Shown here: positions 12,454 through 22,134 of the stretch, in pieces
How positions within the stretch are numbered: position 1 is the first letter of the stretch
Layout of the letters: every line of letters begins with the position of its first letter
Assembly: GCA_002914845.1 (NCBI GenBank)
Contig: JXTC01000006.1
Span: 513,457-577,456, forward strand
Direction: 5' to 3'
From: Trema orientale
Lineage: Eukaryota > Streptophyta > Magnoliopsida > Rosales > Cannabaceae
Length of the DNA: 64,000 nt
The notes under the pieces: generated by a model
The model's input: only the letters and a program-made list of their open reading frames with translations
Databases searched by the model: none
What the model was told of the DNA's origin: nothing
Made by a program: the position numbers and the translations under genes

Positions 12454-12777
12454 TATTGTTTGTGCTAGCTCATGTTTTTTTATTTGTCCATAGCATCACT
12501 TGGTCCTAGCTCAACTTACTGGACATAGAAATGGGAATATAGATATCTTAAAGTCTTTATGGACCTAATTTGCTTTTCTTTATAACACAGCCATGACATT
12601 GACTAGTGAAATAAAAATATAAAATATCAGACAATTGGACTGTTGTTTCGTATAGTTCCTTTCAAAGTTTTGCATGGGAATCGAACTTGTGATGTTTTAA
12701 AATTGTTTTTTTCCTTTGAGCTAAAGTTCCTCAATTTCAAGATGCTGACTTGTTCGTCTCCTATTGCTTTTTTGCAG

Positions 12778-12853
12778 AGAGTTGATATCTAGTGATTAAA
12801 ATGGAAAGGTTCGAGTGTGGGATTTGACAACAAATTCTAGTAGTTGTGAATAG
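12778..12853 (+). pseudogene. WD40-repeat-like exon remnant
   Basis: Bounded by tttgcag upstream and gtatgc downstream. One frame reads ELISSD, then a stop, then NGKVRVWDLTTNSSSCE. This is the typical end of a WD40 blade (D-x-x-G-x-V-R-V-W-D). The in-frame TAA replaces the residue after SSD, so the exon is dead in this frame. A second short AG/GT-bounded block follows at about 12995-13018. The parent gene was not identified. Confidence 0.45.
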
Positions 12854-13429
12854 GTATGCATGTTTTCTTGTTTTGTATATTTCAAAGAGCTTTGGTTGTT
12901 GCACAATTTGCTGACTTCTACTTTGGAATTGTTAAAGTTGGAGAGAATATTACTTACTAGAGATTAGAATGTCTACTTAAATTTTTCTTGACAGGTCGAC
13001 AGATATTCGATTCCAGTATGTAAGATGTGTTTGTGCCTCATTAAATTATTATTTTTTTTGAAACTTTGGTAAGGCTTTACGGAGGACTTTTCCCCCTTTA
13101 GATCTGACTGTTCGTGGTTTTTTTGTGGTTCTTCTAATTGAAGGTTTTAATAGTGCATAAAAGTTGAACTGTTTTTTATTGCTAGGAGAGTCATTCTTCT
13201 AACGGGAGTTTTAAGTGGTATGTGCAATTAAATATACATATGGGTGCTAGGTTTATTTCCATTTTGAAAATCCTCAATCTGTTATATAAAAACATTATAT
13301 TTGCTCATAATGGATGAAAAAGTTAAATTAAGTTAGATTTTCTCTGTTTCTTTTCCGGAATCTTTTTATTCAAATGCATCTTTATAGCAGATGTAAAAAA
13401 ATAAAAGGACATGTCGTTTCTGAAAAATG

Positions 13430-13750
13430 GCTTTTTAGACACGGATGTCGCTTTTAATTTTGCATACAATTTAGACGACTATTATTTGTAGAATCGTTGT
13501 TTAAAGCGGGTATAGATGACAATTTTGTGAAAAACAATTGTCTATAGTGGTATAAAACTTGCCAAAAATTCCTTAATTGAAAGTAAAACGACGGTTGATG
13601 AATATCTTAAACGATGGGCCAAAAGCTATCGTCTAAAGTCTCATAGAACAGATGACAGCCGCATAGACGACGATTTTTGATCCGTTGTCTAACGGTTTAA
13701 ATGACGGTTAAAAACCATCTTCTAACAGATATTTTTCTAGCAGTATCATT
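13430..13750. mobile_element. CACTA-like right end with subterminal repeats
   Basis: Ends in ttttctagcagta, the complement of a CACTA-type start (tactgctagaaaa). It is preceded by many degenerate motifs of the kind gacgacgattttt, gtcgtctaaag and aacgacggtt in both orientations, the hallmark of CACTA subterminal regions that bind transposase. The left end may be near 10850, where similar motifs occur, but an N at 10923 prevents certainty. Confidence 0.5.
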
Positions 13751-13956
13751 TATGCTAACACAAAAAGAAGATAGATGGTATAGAAAAACTTGGGTATTTT
13801 TAGCCTTGAAAAGGGCACTTAGAACCGTTGTAAAAAATAAACCTTTAGCTGTGGTTTTCACCATCGTCAAAGACCTTGCTAAAGCCATTTAACAAAACTG
13901 CTTTTGTTGGTCTCCTTACCATTTAACCGCCGTTAAATTTGTATTATGTAGTAACA

Positions 13957-14132
13957 ATAGTGATAGAAACACACAAACTTTATACACAAAAGTCACACAA
14001 TGATGTGACGTGTATTTTTCACTAATCATATACATGATATAGTCCCACTTTAAAAAGAATGGGTAGATGAAAAGCATGTCACATCACTATGTATGATTTT
14101 GTGAGTAGATTATGTGTTCTTAGCATTACTAT
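13957..14132. mobile_element. 176-bp MITE
   Basis: About 58 bp at each end are imperfect inverted repeats: atagtgatagaaacacacaa on the left and the complement of tgtgttcttagcattactat on the right, continuing into tgatgtgac. No coding capacity. Confidence 0.75.
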
Positions 14133-14143
14133 ATGCAGTGAAT

Positions 14144-15625
14144 GAAAAGGATTATATAACAATAAACATACATTCAAACATATTTAGTTTGTCGAAGATT
14201 GTGCTTTGTTTAATGATAACAAGGCAATATCACATACAATAGTCATATAGCTACGAATGTATTCCACATGCAAAATTTGCTACTTTTTTCTCAAATTGCG
14301 CCTTCACGGGAACTTCTATAAGCATTGCGAGTCCATCTAATAAGAGTTTTGATTAATGTTTATTTGTTTCAGTATCTCTGCAAAATCTTTGTTAATACTA
14401 TCTTCTGATCAACATATGACATTTTTGTGTACTTACCCTTATTTTGTTATCTCAAATTTCTTTAGAGAGTTGAAGTATCTGTTTATCTCTTTTGTCCGAA
14501 TACATATAATTTGTTTCTTTCTCATCTTCTTCTCAAACTTGATCTTTATTTTGTGGACTTTATCGGCCAACCTATATTTGTCGAAATCAAAATCAATGTA
14601 CTTTTTGGGATAATCATGAAACTCATTCATATTAAGTACAGATGGTTTGCACTTTTTCTCCTCACTAAAAGGAATAAAGACGCTTTAGTATGACATGCTC
14701 GTATTTTTTGTTTTTTATTTTTTTTTTTTTTTTGCTCCAAAACATATGAAATAATTTCAATTTGACATTTTTATTAATCTTACAGAAGCTTCCTTCTCCA
14801 TTTAAGTATTTAATTTTAATATATATAACTTTGGCTCAGTCTTTGCAAAGCCAAAAGGCCAAAGTCATACTCCAAGGCCTCTCTTCAGATTCTAGAATTG
14901 GGTTTTGTGAATCTACCGAGACTCATTAGGAAATTAGGGGTTGGGGTATAGTTGGGCTAAAATATAATAAAATTAAATGCTTAAATAGAGGAGGCGACTT
15001 TTGATGAGATTAATAAGAGTGTCAAATTGCAACCATTTCAGTGGAATCTGGAGCCAAAAGAATGAGCTTGTCATACCAAAGCATCTTATTTACTTTGGGG
15101 AAAAGAAAAAGTGCAAACCATCTGTGGTTGATATGAGTGAGTTTCATGGTTATCTCAGGAAGTACGTTGATTTGATTTCGACAAATATAGATAAGCCAAT
15201 AAAGTCAGCAAAATAAAGATCAAATTTTAGAAGAAGATGAGAAAGAAGCTAGATTTTGCGTATTCAGACAAAAAAGATGAAAAGATATTTCAACTCTTTC
15301 AATAAATTTGGGGTAATGAAATAAGACTAATATACAAAAATATTATATGTCGATCGAAAGATAGCATTAATAAGGATTTTGTAGAGCTATTGGAATAAAT
15401 AAACATTGAGCAGAGGCCCTTATTGGATATGCTCGCATTGCTGATAGAAACTCCTCTGAAGGCACAATTTGTGAAAAAGTGGTAGATTTCACTTGAGGAA
15501 TACATTCGTAGCCATTTGACTTATGTAACATTGCCTCGTTAACATTAAGCAAAGCGCAATCTTTGACAAATTAGGTATGTTTGTATGTATGTTTGTTGTT
15601 GTTGTATAATCACTTTCATTTAGTT
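14144..15625. repeat. Long inverted-repeat element, copy B (arms about 670 bp)
   Basis: The left arm 14144-14824 is the imperfect reverse complement of the right arm 14961-15625; a 136-bp unique spacer separates them. The arms carry short overlapping open frames on both strands, none with a recognisable domain. Copy A at 1-1000 is the same element. The sequence right of the arm (15625-16080) is also shared with copy A, so the mobile unit extends beyond the palindrome. A transcript would fold into a long double-stranded RNA. Non-autonomous foldback or Mutator-like by structure. Confidence 0.8.
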
Positions 15626-15659
15626 GAGTACCAACAATTAGTGCATCTTCTTTGAACAG

Positions 15660-16080
15660 CAATGAGAGAGAGAGAGAGAGAGAATTCAGACCGAACACAA
15701 TGAGAGAAAGAGATGTCTAAGAGAGAACATGAAGAGAGAGAGATGTCTAAGAGAACACGAAGAGAGAGAGAGAGAGAGGTCTGACAAAAACACAAAGAGA
15801 CAGAGAGAGGTCTGAAAGAGTAATGCTATGGGGCACCAGTGGTGCCCAGCACCACAGTGACATGTCTATTTGTCACTGGATGATTTAATTAATAAACTGG
15901 GTCCTACATAGGCCCCACTTAAATTATAATTATGATTAGCCAGTGACAGACTGACACATCACTGTGGTGCTGGGCACCACAGGTGCCCTATAGCATTATT
16001 CGGTCTGAAATGGCATAGATAAAGAGAAAGGGGTCAGAGACAACACGAAGAGATATAGAGAAAAAGGAGAGAGAAAGACT
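15660..16080. repeat. Purine-rich GAGAGA repeat tail, interrupted by a MITE
   Basis: Degenerate units of gagagagatgtctaagagaa type, homologous to 1050-1205. The MITE at 15821-15998 splits it: a gtctgaaa motif occurs on both sides of the insert. Confidence 0.7.
15821..15998. mobile_element. 178-bp MITE with about 45-bp terminal inverted repeats
   Basis: The left end taatgctatggggcaccagt matches the complement of the right end (taatgctatagggcacctgt); pairing continues through ggtgcccagcaccacagtga. The arms are almost perfect, suggesting a recent insertion compared with its surroundings. No coding capacity. Confidence 0.9.
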
Positions 16081-16996
16081 AAATGAAGGAAGAAGAATGG
16101 ATTATGGGATTTTAATCCTAGATCTTTTGCCAATGCGTTTTATGCGTATCTCCAGAAAATTCTAAACTTAGTTAAAATGCTATCATTTTGACCTTTATTT
16201 TATAAAATATATATTTTTTATAAAAAAAAGTTCGACTCCGATGCAATTCTCACATCGACATAAGTATTAAATATATATACATGCATATATTAAAAAAAAA
16301 CATTTTTTCTAACCTTTACCAATGATCCTGGACTTGTCGGTAAATGTATATCACTACCTTATTGTGATGTATGTTTGACTTTGCGTCGGGGAAAGTTTCT
16401 AGATTGGTTGTAAATTAGCCCGCTTTTTTTTCGTAAAATATATCGCAATGCGTTATCTTTAAGTCGTCATGAAATATGCTCATCACTGACGAGTCAAGCA
16501 TCCTCCTGGCCTGTCTAATCTGGTTTTTTAAGTCACATTCTGCGACGTCTTTAAATTGGACGTGTCGGTATTTGTTACCTATTACAATGGTACATAGATA
16601 TTTTGCACTACTGGTTGCACTACTAGTTACAACAAAGTCTAATATTCAAATATGAGACTTTGGTGTTAGGGTTCTATTAGGAGTTAGGGATGTTGACCAA
16701 AATCTCTACCATTTGAAGTTAGATGGATTGACAATGGTCAAGTGGAAGCCCTTGACTTGATTAGAATGGTTATAAGATCGAAGAATTAGCTTATTGAATG
16801 GTTATAAATCTACTATTATAAAATTCACAATTTTATAATAGTAGATTTACTGTCTCAAAAAAAAAATGTCGTTACTTAAAAACAAGTTACCTGAAAAATC
16901 GGGAGTGATGGGTGTTTGGTAAGTTTCTGCTTTTGGTCAACAGATTTTAAAAGTTATTGCATAATTGCCAATTTAAACAGAATTTGAGGAGCATTG
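16081..16996. other. Unassigned AT-rich intergenic sequence
   Basis: No coding region or repeat family recognised apart from the perfect hairpin at 16805-16849. Confidence 0.4.
16805..16849. repeat. Perfect 21-bp stem, 3-nt loop hairpin
   Basis: The arms 16805-16825 and 16829-16849 (taaatctactattataaaatt and its complement) are exact and flank cac. It is AT-rich and could extrude as a cruciform or be a relic of a tiny foldback insertion. Confidence 0.9.
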
Positions 16997-17386
16997 TAAG
17001 GCCCAGTTTGGGGGATTGCTTATATATTCTACTTTTAACTTTTTAAAGCGGTTAGAGAAAAAAGTGGGAAAGGGAGGCGTTTGATAAGCAACTGCTTTTG
17101 GTTTTCAAATTTTGAAAGCTACTGTGTAATTGCTATTTTAAGCAGAATTTTAGAAGAAAGGTGAGGGACGCTTTTCAAATATGATTATGCTGCCATAATA
17201 AAATTATCTAAAATAACATTTTATATCGCATATAATCTATAGTATACCAAACACTAGATACTACTTTTCAACAATGCATCAATTTTATAAATTGAATTTA
17301 TCAAGCGCCTAGATCTTTTTTTTTCACAACTGCTTCTTGCTCACAATAAAACTACAATAGATCATAACAGTTCCAAACTGGCCTTA
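16997..17386. mobile_element. MITE with taaggccNagtttgg ends
   Basis: The left end taaggcccagtttgggggat pairs with the complement of ttccaaactggcctta. Subterminal repeats gcaactgcttttggtt and cacaactgcttcttgc are typical of a widespread dicot hAT-type MITE. No coding capacity. Confidence 0.65.
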
Positions 17387-18208
17387 AGGGTTACTTTTCA
17401 AAGTACAATAACTATATTTTAAAAGTTTACCTACCAACTGTAGGCCAATATTAAGAGAACAAACATAGTTAACAACTCAAACTCTATTAAATTATACTCA
17501 TGAAAAAGTCATGGACATAGACAACTTCTTAACTCAAGAATAAATTTTTTTTTTTTTTTTTTTTTCTTAATGACTAAAGCTAGTGGGAAGAAGCATGAGG
17601 ACGAGCATCCCAACTAGTGGAGCCTCACCGAACAGAATCATCACCTTCTCACACAACTAGTTGAACCACATCAAATCCCCTGTATTCTTCACTTTTTGTT
17701 AGTTTCAATTGCATTTGTATCGTTATATTATAAGTTTCACTCATATAATTACCAATCCCGTAATTGACCACTGGCCAAAAACATAGGTCAACAATTCTAA
17801 AAGTAAAAGTGAAGCTACAAGACTTTGAATCTACAATTCAAAGTCTGGATTGTAGTCAACATTGAAATTATATGCCATACAAGTCAACATTGCGCCAAAA
17901 AGAAGCAGGAAAAATATATTCACTACTCGCTATTTTATATGTTGTTTATTTTTATCTTGTACATTTTTTTAGTTACTTGAACAACGCCTTTTATTCTGTT
18001 CTGATTTTCACACGTCAAGATTTTCATTATTTTTTCACAAGTCCATATAATTTTCGCATAAGACGACAAGTAATCGCTCAAGTTTTTCTTAATAGAATAC
18101 TAGTCATCATGCACTTAAGAGAAGTTGATCAGCAACAATATCGGTCTTCTTCGTCTATTATTAATTTTTTGGGGCTAATTATGAGGCAGCAATATATTTC
18201 ATAAAGTA
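17387..18208. other. Upstream region of the small peptide gene
   Basis: AT-rich, with a poly-T run at about 17547-17565. The open frame at 17872-18204 has no family features. This is the probable promoter and 5' intergenic region of the gene at 18246; no specific regulatory motif was recognised beyond the TATA box. Confidence 0.4.
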
Positions 18209-18221
18209 TTATATATATAAG
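18209..18221 (+). promoter_or_regulatory. TATA box of the small peptide gene
   Basis: Ttatatatataagg lies about 30 bp upstream of a plausible transcription start and 25-37 bp upstream of the ATG at 18246, implying a very short leader. Confidence 0.6.
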
Positions 18222-18245
18222 GTATCATTCACTTGAAAAGAAGAA

Positions 18246-18619
18246 ATGGCTCTCTCTCCTTCTCGTCGTTTCATGTTGGTCGTTATCCTTGTTTTTGCCG
18301 TCGTTTGGATGCAGCTCTATATGATCCATGCTGCAGGTAATTGTGCATATTTTTTTTCGTTTTCTATTTTTACTTTTTTATTCAGTTTTCCGTAGCGTTC
18401 CATCCCGGAAAGAAAAATCAAATAGAAAATTTTAATATAAGTAATGTACCAATAACATACGGTTTTCTTTTTCTCTTGCTAAATAGTGTTGTTTTCATTG
18501 GAAATTAACTAGCAAAATCTGCAGATAGGAGGAGTAGGATACTCGCAACAATGAGAAGCCCCCCGCCACCGCCCTGTGCACCTCCAGCTCCCGTGATGGC
18601 GGTCCGTGGTAGACTGTAG
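18246..18619 (+). CDS. Small secreted proline-rich peptide precursor (two exons)
   Basis: Exon 1 is 18246-18336 and exon 2 is 18525-18619, with a canonical GT-AG intron in phase 1. They encode 61 residues ending at TAG 18617-18619. Residues 1-29 form a signal peptide: MALSPSRRF, a hydrophobic core LVVILVFAVVW, and a likely cleavage site after HAA. The mature part is about 31 residues: DRRSRILATM, then SPPPPPCAPPAPV, then MAVRGRL, with one cysteine and a dibasic start that could be a processing site. It has a TATA box, a short leader and intact splice sites, and stands out from the decayed transposons around it. A related exon 1 is at 60816. It resembles plant phytocytokine precursors in layout, but I cannot place it in a named family (CLE, IDA, PIP, CEP and PSK motifs are absent). 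Role as a signalling peptide is inference. Confidence 0.65.
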
Positions 18620-19169
18620 CTAGCTAATTGATGGGTGTTCGTCATGACGTGTAATTCTTAGCATCACTACAGTTAGAATATGTAGTTCCGATTGCAAAAA
18701 TAAATATATTTTATTACTACTGCTCGCCTTTGTCCTTGTAATTCCTTGGTGCTTATAATTAAAGTAATTTCCAATAAAATTGCACAATTTTGGTATAGAT
18801 GGACTAGCACATCTAACGATATGGTTTCACAGGGCAGTATATGAAAATGAAGCACGACATGATGTTAAAACATGAGTTAATTAGCCGTTTTAGGCCAGTG
18901 AATAAGGACATTGCGCTATTACGACTTAGAAATTAGCCATATCAGGTATGCCACAAGAGCACGTTTGTACTTTCTTAATTGGGCCGTGTCAATAAGACAT
19001 GATACATTTAACATCTCTATATACCTAGATACTAGGATTACAAACACATATATATCGTGCTAAATCTCTAGACCGAATTGGAGGCATGAAACAACGTAAG
19101 ACATTTCCATTTTCTGGGGATCGAAAACAAAATTATAACCCAAAAGTTTAGACTCGAAGTTTAATAGAT
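18620..19169. other. 3' flank of the peptide gene
   Basis: Contains a possible polyadenylation region (caaaaataaatatatttta near 18695). Otherwise AT-rich intergenic sequence with nothing recognised. Confidence 0.4.
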
Positions 19170-19531
19170 TCAAACCTCAGGAAGAACAAGCACGGGTGCA
19201 TGTGAAAAGACTAGAGATGCTGGAGTACCAGCTGACAAAGCTTTTAGAGGTTCTCCTCTGGAATCCCTTGCTTGGAGGAGCAGTCTTGTGCTGTAATTGC
19301 TATGCAGATCGTAGAAATCAGAGAAGGCGAAGGATCGCAGCTTTTTACGATTGTACCCTCGGTCGATCCCATGTTCAGAATCACTCCTACATGGATCTCA
19401 TGTGCCTTAGTGCTGATATTACCAATTTCAGTTTGGCTTTCATTTTCCTCCCATGAGTGACCCAAAAAACTATACAAAAGTATGAGAAGGACAAGATTTT
19501 TACTAACAATTTCCATGCACAGAGTCACCAT
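19170..19531 (-). pseudogene. Glutamate receptor-like (GLR) first-exon fragment
   Basis: On the minus strand the frame opens at 19531; the likelier start is the Met at 19516, which begins a signal peptide (MEIVSKNLVLLILLYSFLGH). It continues with HVGVILNMGSTEGTIVKSC, and after a one-base deletion near 19334 with SFAFSDFYDLHSNYSTRLL and QARDSRGEP. This is the start of the periplasmic-binding-like ligand domain of plant GLR channels (V-G-V-x-L, S-D-F-Y, T-R-L, R-D-S). The rest of the domain, the channel pore and all other exons are missing. A TGA at 19170-19172 ends the reading. Recognition is good; it is a dead fragment. Plant GLRs are amino-acid-gated calcium channels of the plasma membrane. 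Confidence 0.75.
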
Positions 19532-20379
19532 AATTGATTCTGTTAATTGTTTCTTGCTTTTGATATAGTCATTAGCAGTACCTATAGAGCATGTAGTTGT
19601 ATCTTTGATGCTGTTACAAAGTCAATTTTCCTAGAAGTCTACGTCGTACGTACCAAATAAAGAAAAATGACAAAAGAATGAAGAAAATGAGTGTTGGTAA
19701 TAAGCTCAGTCGTTGTCAAAAAATTAAAAATATAACAAGACAAATTAACGTGATCAAAAGATACTTATTGTGTCCGTAAAATAAATGCAGAAGAAATGTT
19801 CTGTATAAGAACAGTGGCATTTCTGGGAACCTACATGTGCACATTAAAATTTCCGCTTACTAATCTCGATTATCATCAAAACTTCTTTTATTTTATTTTA
19901 TTTTTATTTTTTTGTGGTAGGATCGAATTATGGCCTCTGGAAAAATTCCTATATAATTCTCATTACCCAACTGCTGAGTTATTTATCAAATCGATTTTTC
20001 TTGTGTATATAGTTTAATTACTTTCTTTTTTGTTTTAGTAAAATCTATAATAGTTTTTCTCGTTCTAAAAAGAAAAAGTATATGAAGATTCCTTTACGTA
20101 GGGTTTACCCGAGACAGGCTTAGTCAAACGGGGATTCAGAGTTCAAGGTCCTCTCCCCAAACGGACGTAGTGATGAATGAGCCCAAACACAAGAAAAATA
20201 GCTATAGACAAGTCGGTTAACCGATCTTCAAGCAAAAGACTTGATTTTTTATTTTAAAGTATTTTTCTTATGAAAAGGAATTTTTGCAGGATAATAATAT
20301 ATATAAAATTAAGATTATAAACAGTAGTACATGATATGTATACATATTCTACGAATAAAGAATCTGGTATTAAAATGTA
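19532..20379. other. Intergenic sequence, nothing recognised
   Basis: AT-rich. The frame 19796-20017 has no domain. A short stretch at about 20100-20190 (gtttacccgagacaggcttag) resembles dispersed plant repeat sequence but was not classified. Confidence 0.4.
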
Positions 20380-20384
20380 TAAAG

Positions 20385-20851
20385 TATTAGGAAATTTTAT
20401 TTTCTATATTGGCCATATATTTTAATAATTATATTGAGCCATAATATTCTTAAGCAGACCCAATAAGTGATTTAATTAGGCTGGGTCAGGATATCCAACT
20501 GGGTATGGATACCAATGTTGATACCCTGTTAGTTACCCAGTTGGGTGTAATGGATACCCAACAGGGAACTATTTAAAGATAATATTAGGGTTATGGTCCC
20601 CACCACCTTTTCACGTACGCTCATTCTCTTTGTGGCCTGCCATCAGTTATGGAGAGTTCCATCTGAGTATTGGAAGACCAAACCCTCTAGCAATTACAGT
20701 CAGTTTCTTACGCTTCCACCTTCGGTTCATCGTCCAGACTACAGCTATCAATAATGGACTCAGGTATACTCAATGAATCCTTGCCTATCAGTTTTACATA
20801 AATAATCTAGGGTTTGTGTTTGGTATTTGCAATCCCATATTCATTCTAGCA
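20385..20851 (+). mobile_element. 5' LTR of the copia element
   Basis: 467 bp, from tattaggaaatttt (expected TG mutated to TA; later copies keep tgttagg) to ttctagca. It matches 29682-30167 along its length. It contains the inverted pair gatatccaactgggtat and atacccaacaggga and a promoter-like region before the ttcacgtacgctcattctct stretch. Confidence 0.9.
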
Positions 20852-20853
20852 AG

Positions 20854-20865
20854 TGGTATCAGAGT
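20854..20865 (+). other. Primer-binding site, tRNA-iMet
   Basis: Tggtatcagagt begins two bases after the LTR and is complementary to the 3' end of initiator tRNA-Met, the standard copia primer. Confidence 0.9.
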
Positions 20866-21405
20866 GGGATTTCATGTTAAAATTGATTAGATTTTCATGC
20901 ATGTCTGTAGTTTTCATAATCTATGCCTATTTGGATTTCTAGGGTTTAGATTAAACATGCATGATTTGTAATTTTATATGATTTATTGAGTATTAGATAC
21001 TATGAGGGTTAGGTTTTGACTTTTGGGTCGTTCATATTTCGGATTTGGGGCCAAAAACATCATTTTCGGGTATATTTTGATGTTTGAAGTCATTTAAGCG
21101 GTTCTGGAATTTTTCAGAATCGCACTGTGAACAGTGTTTTCGGAAGACCGATTCAGATTTTCAGTCTACCGAAAATAGTATTCACAGGATTGAATTTTCA
21201 GAAAAATTTTGAGTTTTCGGTCAAATTTTGGGCTGATTTCGGTCATTTTTGACTTAAATCATGGAATTTGGACCCATTTTTGACCTACTAAGGACTGGAA
21301 CAACCCTCACTTTGTCCGTTGAAAATCCTATTTAGTTCTAGGGTTGATAAAGTGATGAGTCAATTTCAAAAAGATCGAATTTGACAATTTGGTCTCTGTC
21401 AGATT

Positions 21406-21590
21406 CGGTCGACCGAAAGTAGCTTTTCGGTCGACCGAAAATCCATTTTTGGTCAACTGAAAGTTGCCAAGAGCCACTTTCATTTCTGTGATTTTCGGTC
21501 AACTGAAACTGGCAGAATCGGTCGACCGATTCTATTAGCCGGTCGACCGACTCTTCCAACGGTCGACTGATTCTTCCAGCCGGTCGACCG
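21406..21590. repeat. Array of eight 10-bp palindromes (cggtcgaccg) in the copia leader
   Basis: Copies start at 21406, 21428, 21450, 21496, 21519, 21540, 21560 and 21581. Five are exact cggtcgaccg; the others are tggtcaactg, cggtcaactg and cggtcgactg. Spacings are 22, 22, 46, 23, 21, 20 and 21 bp. Most are followed by a/t-rich gaaa or gatt. This could be a protein-binding array or a structured leader; function unknown. A minus-strand open frame at 21338-21559 is a by-product. Confidence 0.9.
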
Positions 21591-21783
21591 ATTCTACCAA
21601 CAAAGAAAATTTTTCAGTTTTCGGCTATTTTCTTCGAATTTTCGGGCATTTCGGTTAATTTTCTTTGCACCATTTGCCTTGTATGTTAGATTAAATACGA
21701 TAAAACAACATGTTGCTAAAGTAACCTTTGTTGTGTAGTTTTGTTTAGTCTAACATATAAAGATGTTGTGGGTTTATTGTTAA

Positions 21784-22007
21784 TGCGGATAACTATCGAC
21801 CCAAAGGAAGGTGGTTATTTAGCACGACAACAAACACACCTGTGATAATAAGTATGTGACGGTTGTTTGGTTTCCGTGTGGATAATAAATCGGCCCAAAG
21901 GAAGTTTTATTATTTGACAGCATTTACCGTCAGTATTTGATTATTACATCTGAGAGTACCACTTGCAAGTTAATACGTCAGCCCAAAGGAAGGCCTATTA
22001 ATATTGC
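21784..22007 (+). promoter_or_regulatory. Three leader hairpins with a shared cccaaaggaag loop
   Basis: Hairpin 1: stem ataac/gttat at 21789-21793 and 21814-21818, with an outer tgc/gca pair. Hairpin 2: stem ataataaa/tttattat at 21882-21889 and 21906-21913. Hairpin 3: stem ttaata/tattaa at 21970-21975 and 21996-22001, with an outer gcaa/ttgc pair. The loops share tcRRcccaaaggaag, while the stems differ but remain paired, which is covariation within one RNA. They lie 130-350 nt upstream of gag. Possible packaging, dimerisation or translation element; inference only. Confidence 0.7.
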
Positions 22008-22134
22008 GCTAGATATCTTGTGATGGTAGCCCACCTTATATGATTATGTAATATATATATATGTCATATTTGTATATTTTGCGATTAATTTATATGCCTA
22101 AATATGAAATTAAGGTTGTGAGCATGTTTAATTT

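Larger units (their letters stand above)
10177..13429. other. Unassigned AT-rich region (intron-like) with tandem duplications
   Basis: No gene is recognised except the WD40-like exon at 12778-12853. A single N lies at 10923 after a short stretch containing cgacgtttttcgac and cacgtcgtc motifs (10859-10885) that look like CACTA subterminal repeats. A poly-T run lies at about 11810-11829. Open frames here (10850-11119, 11679-11891) show no family features. Confidence 0.3.

Noticed and set aside
13697..13892. Matching 63-codon frames on both strands
   Set aside because: Mirror frames in CACTA subterminal repeats; no start context or domain.
21338..21559. Minus-strand frame with repeated S-V-D-R motifs
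   Set aside because: It is the antisense reading of the palindrome array, explained by the DNA repeat.
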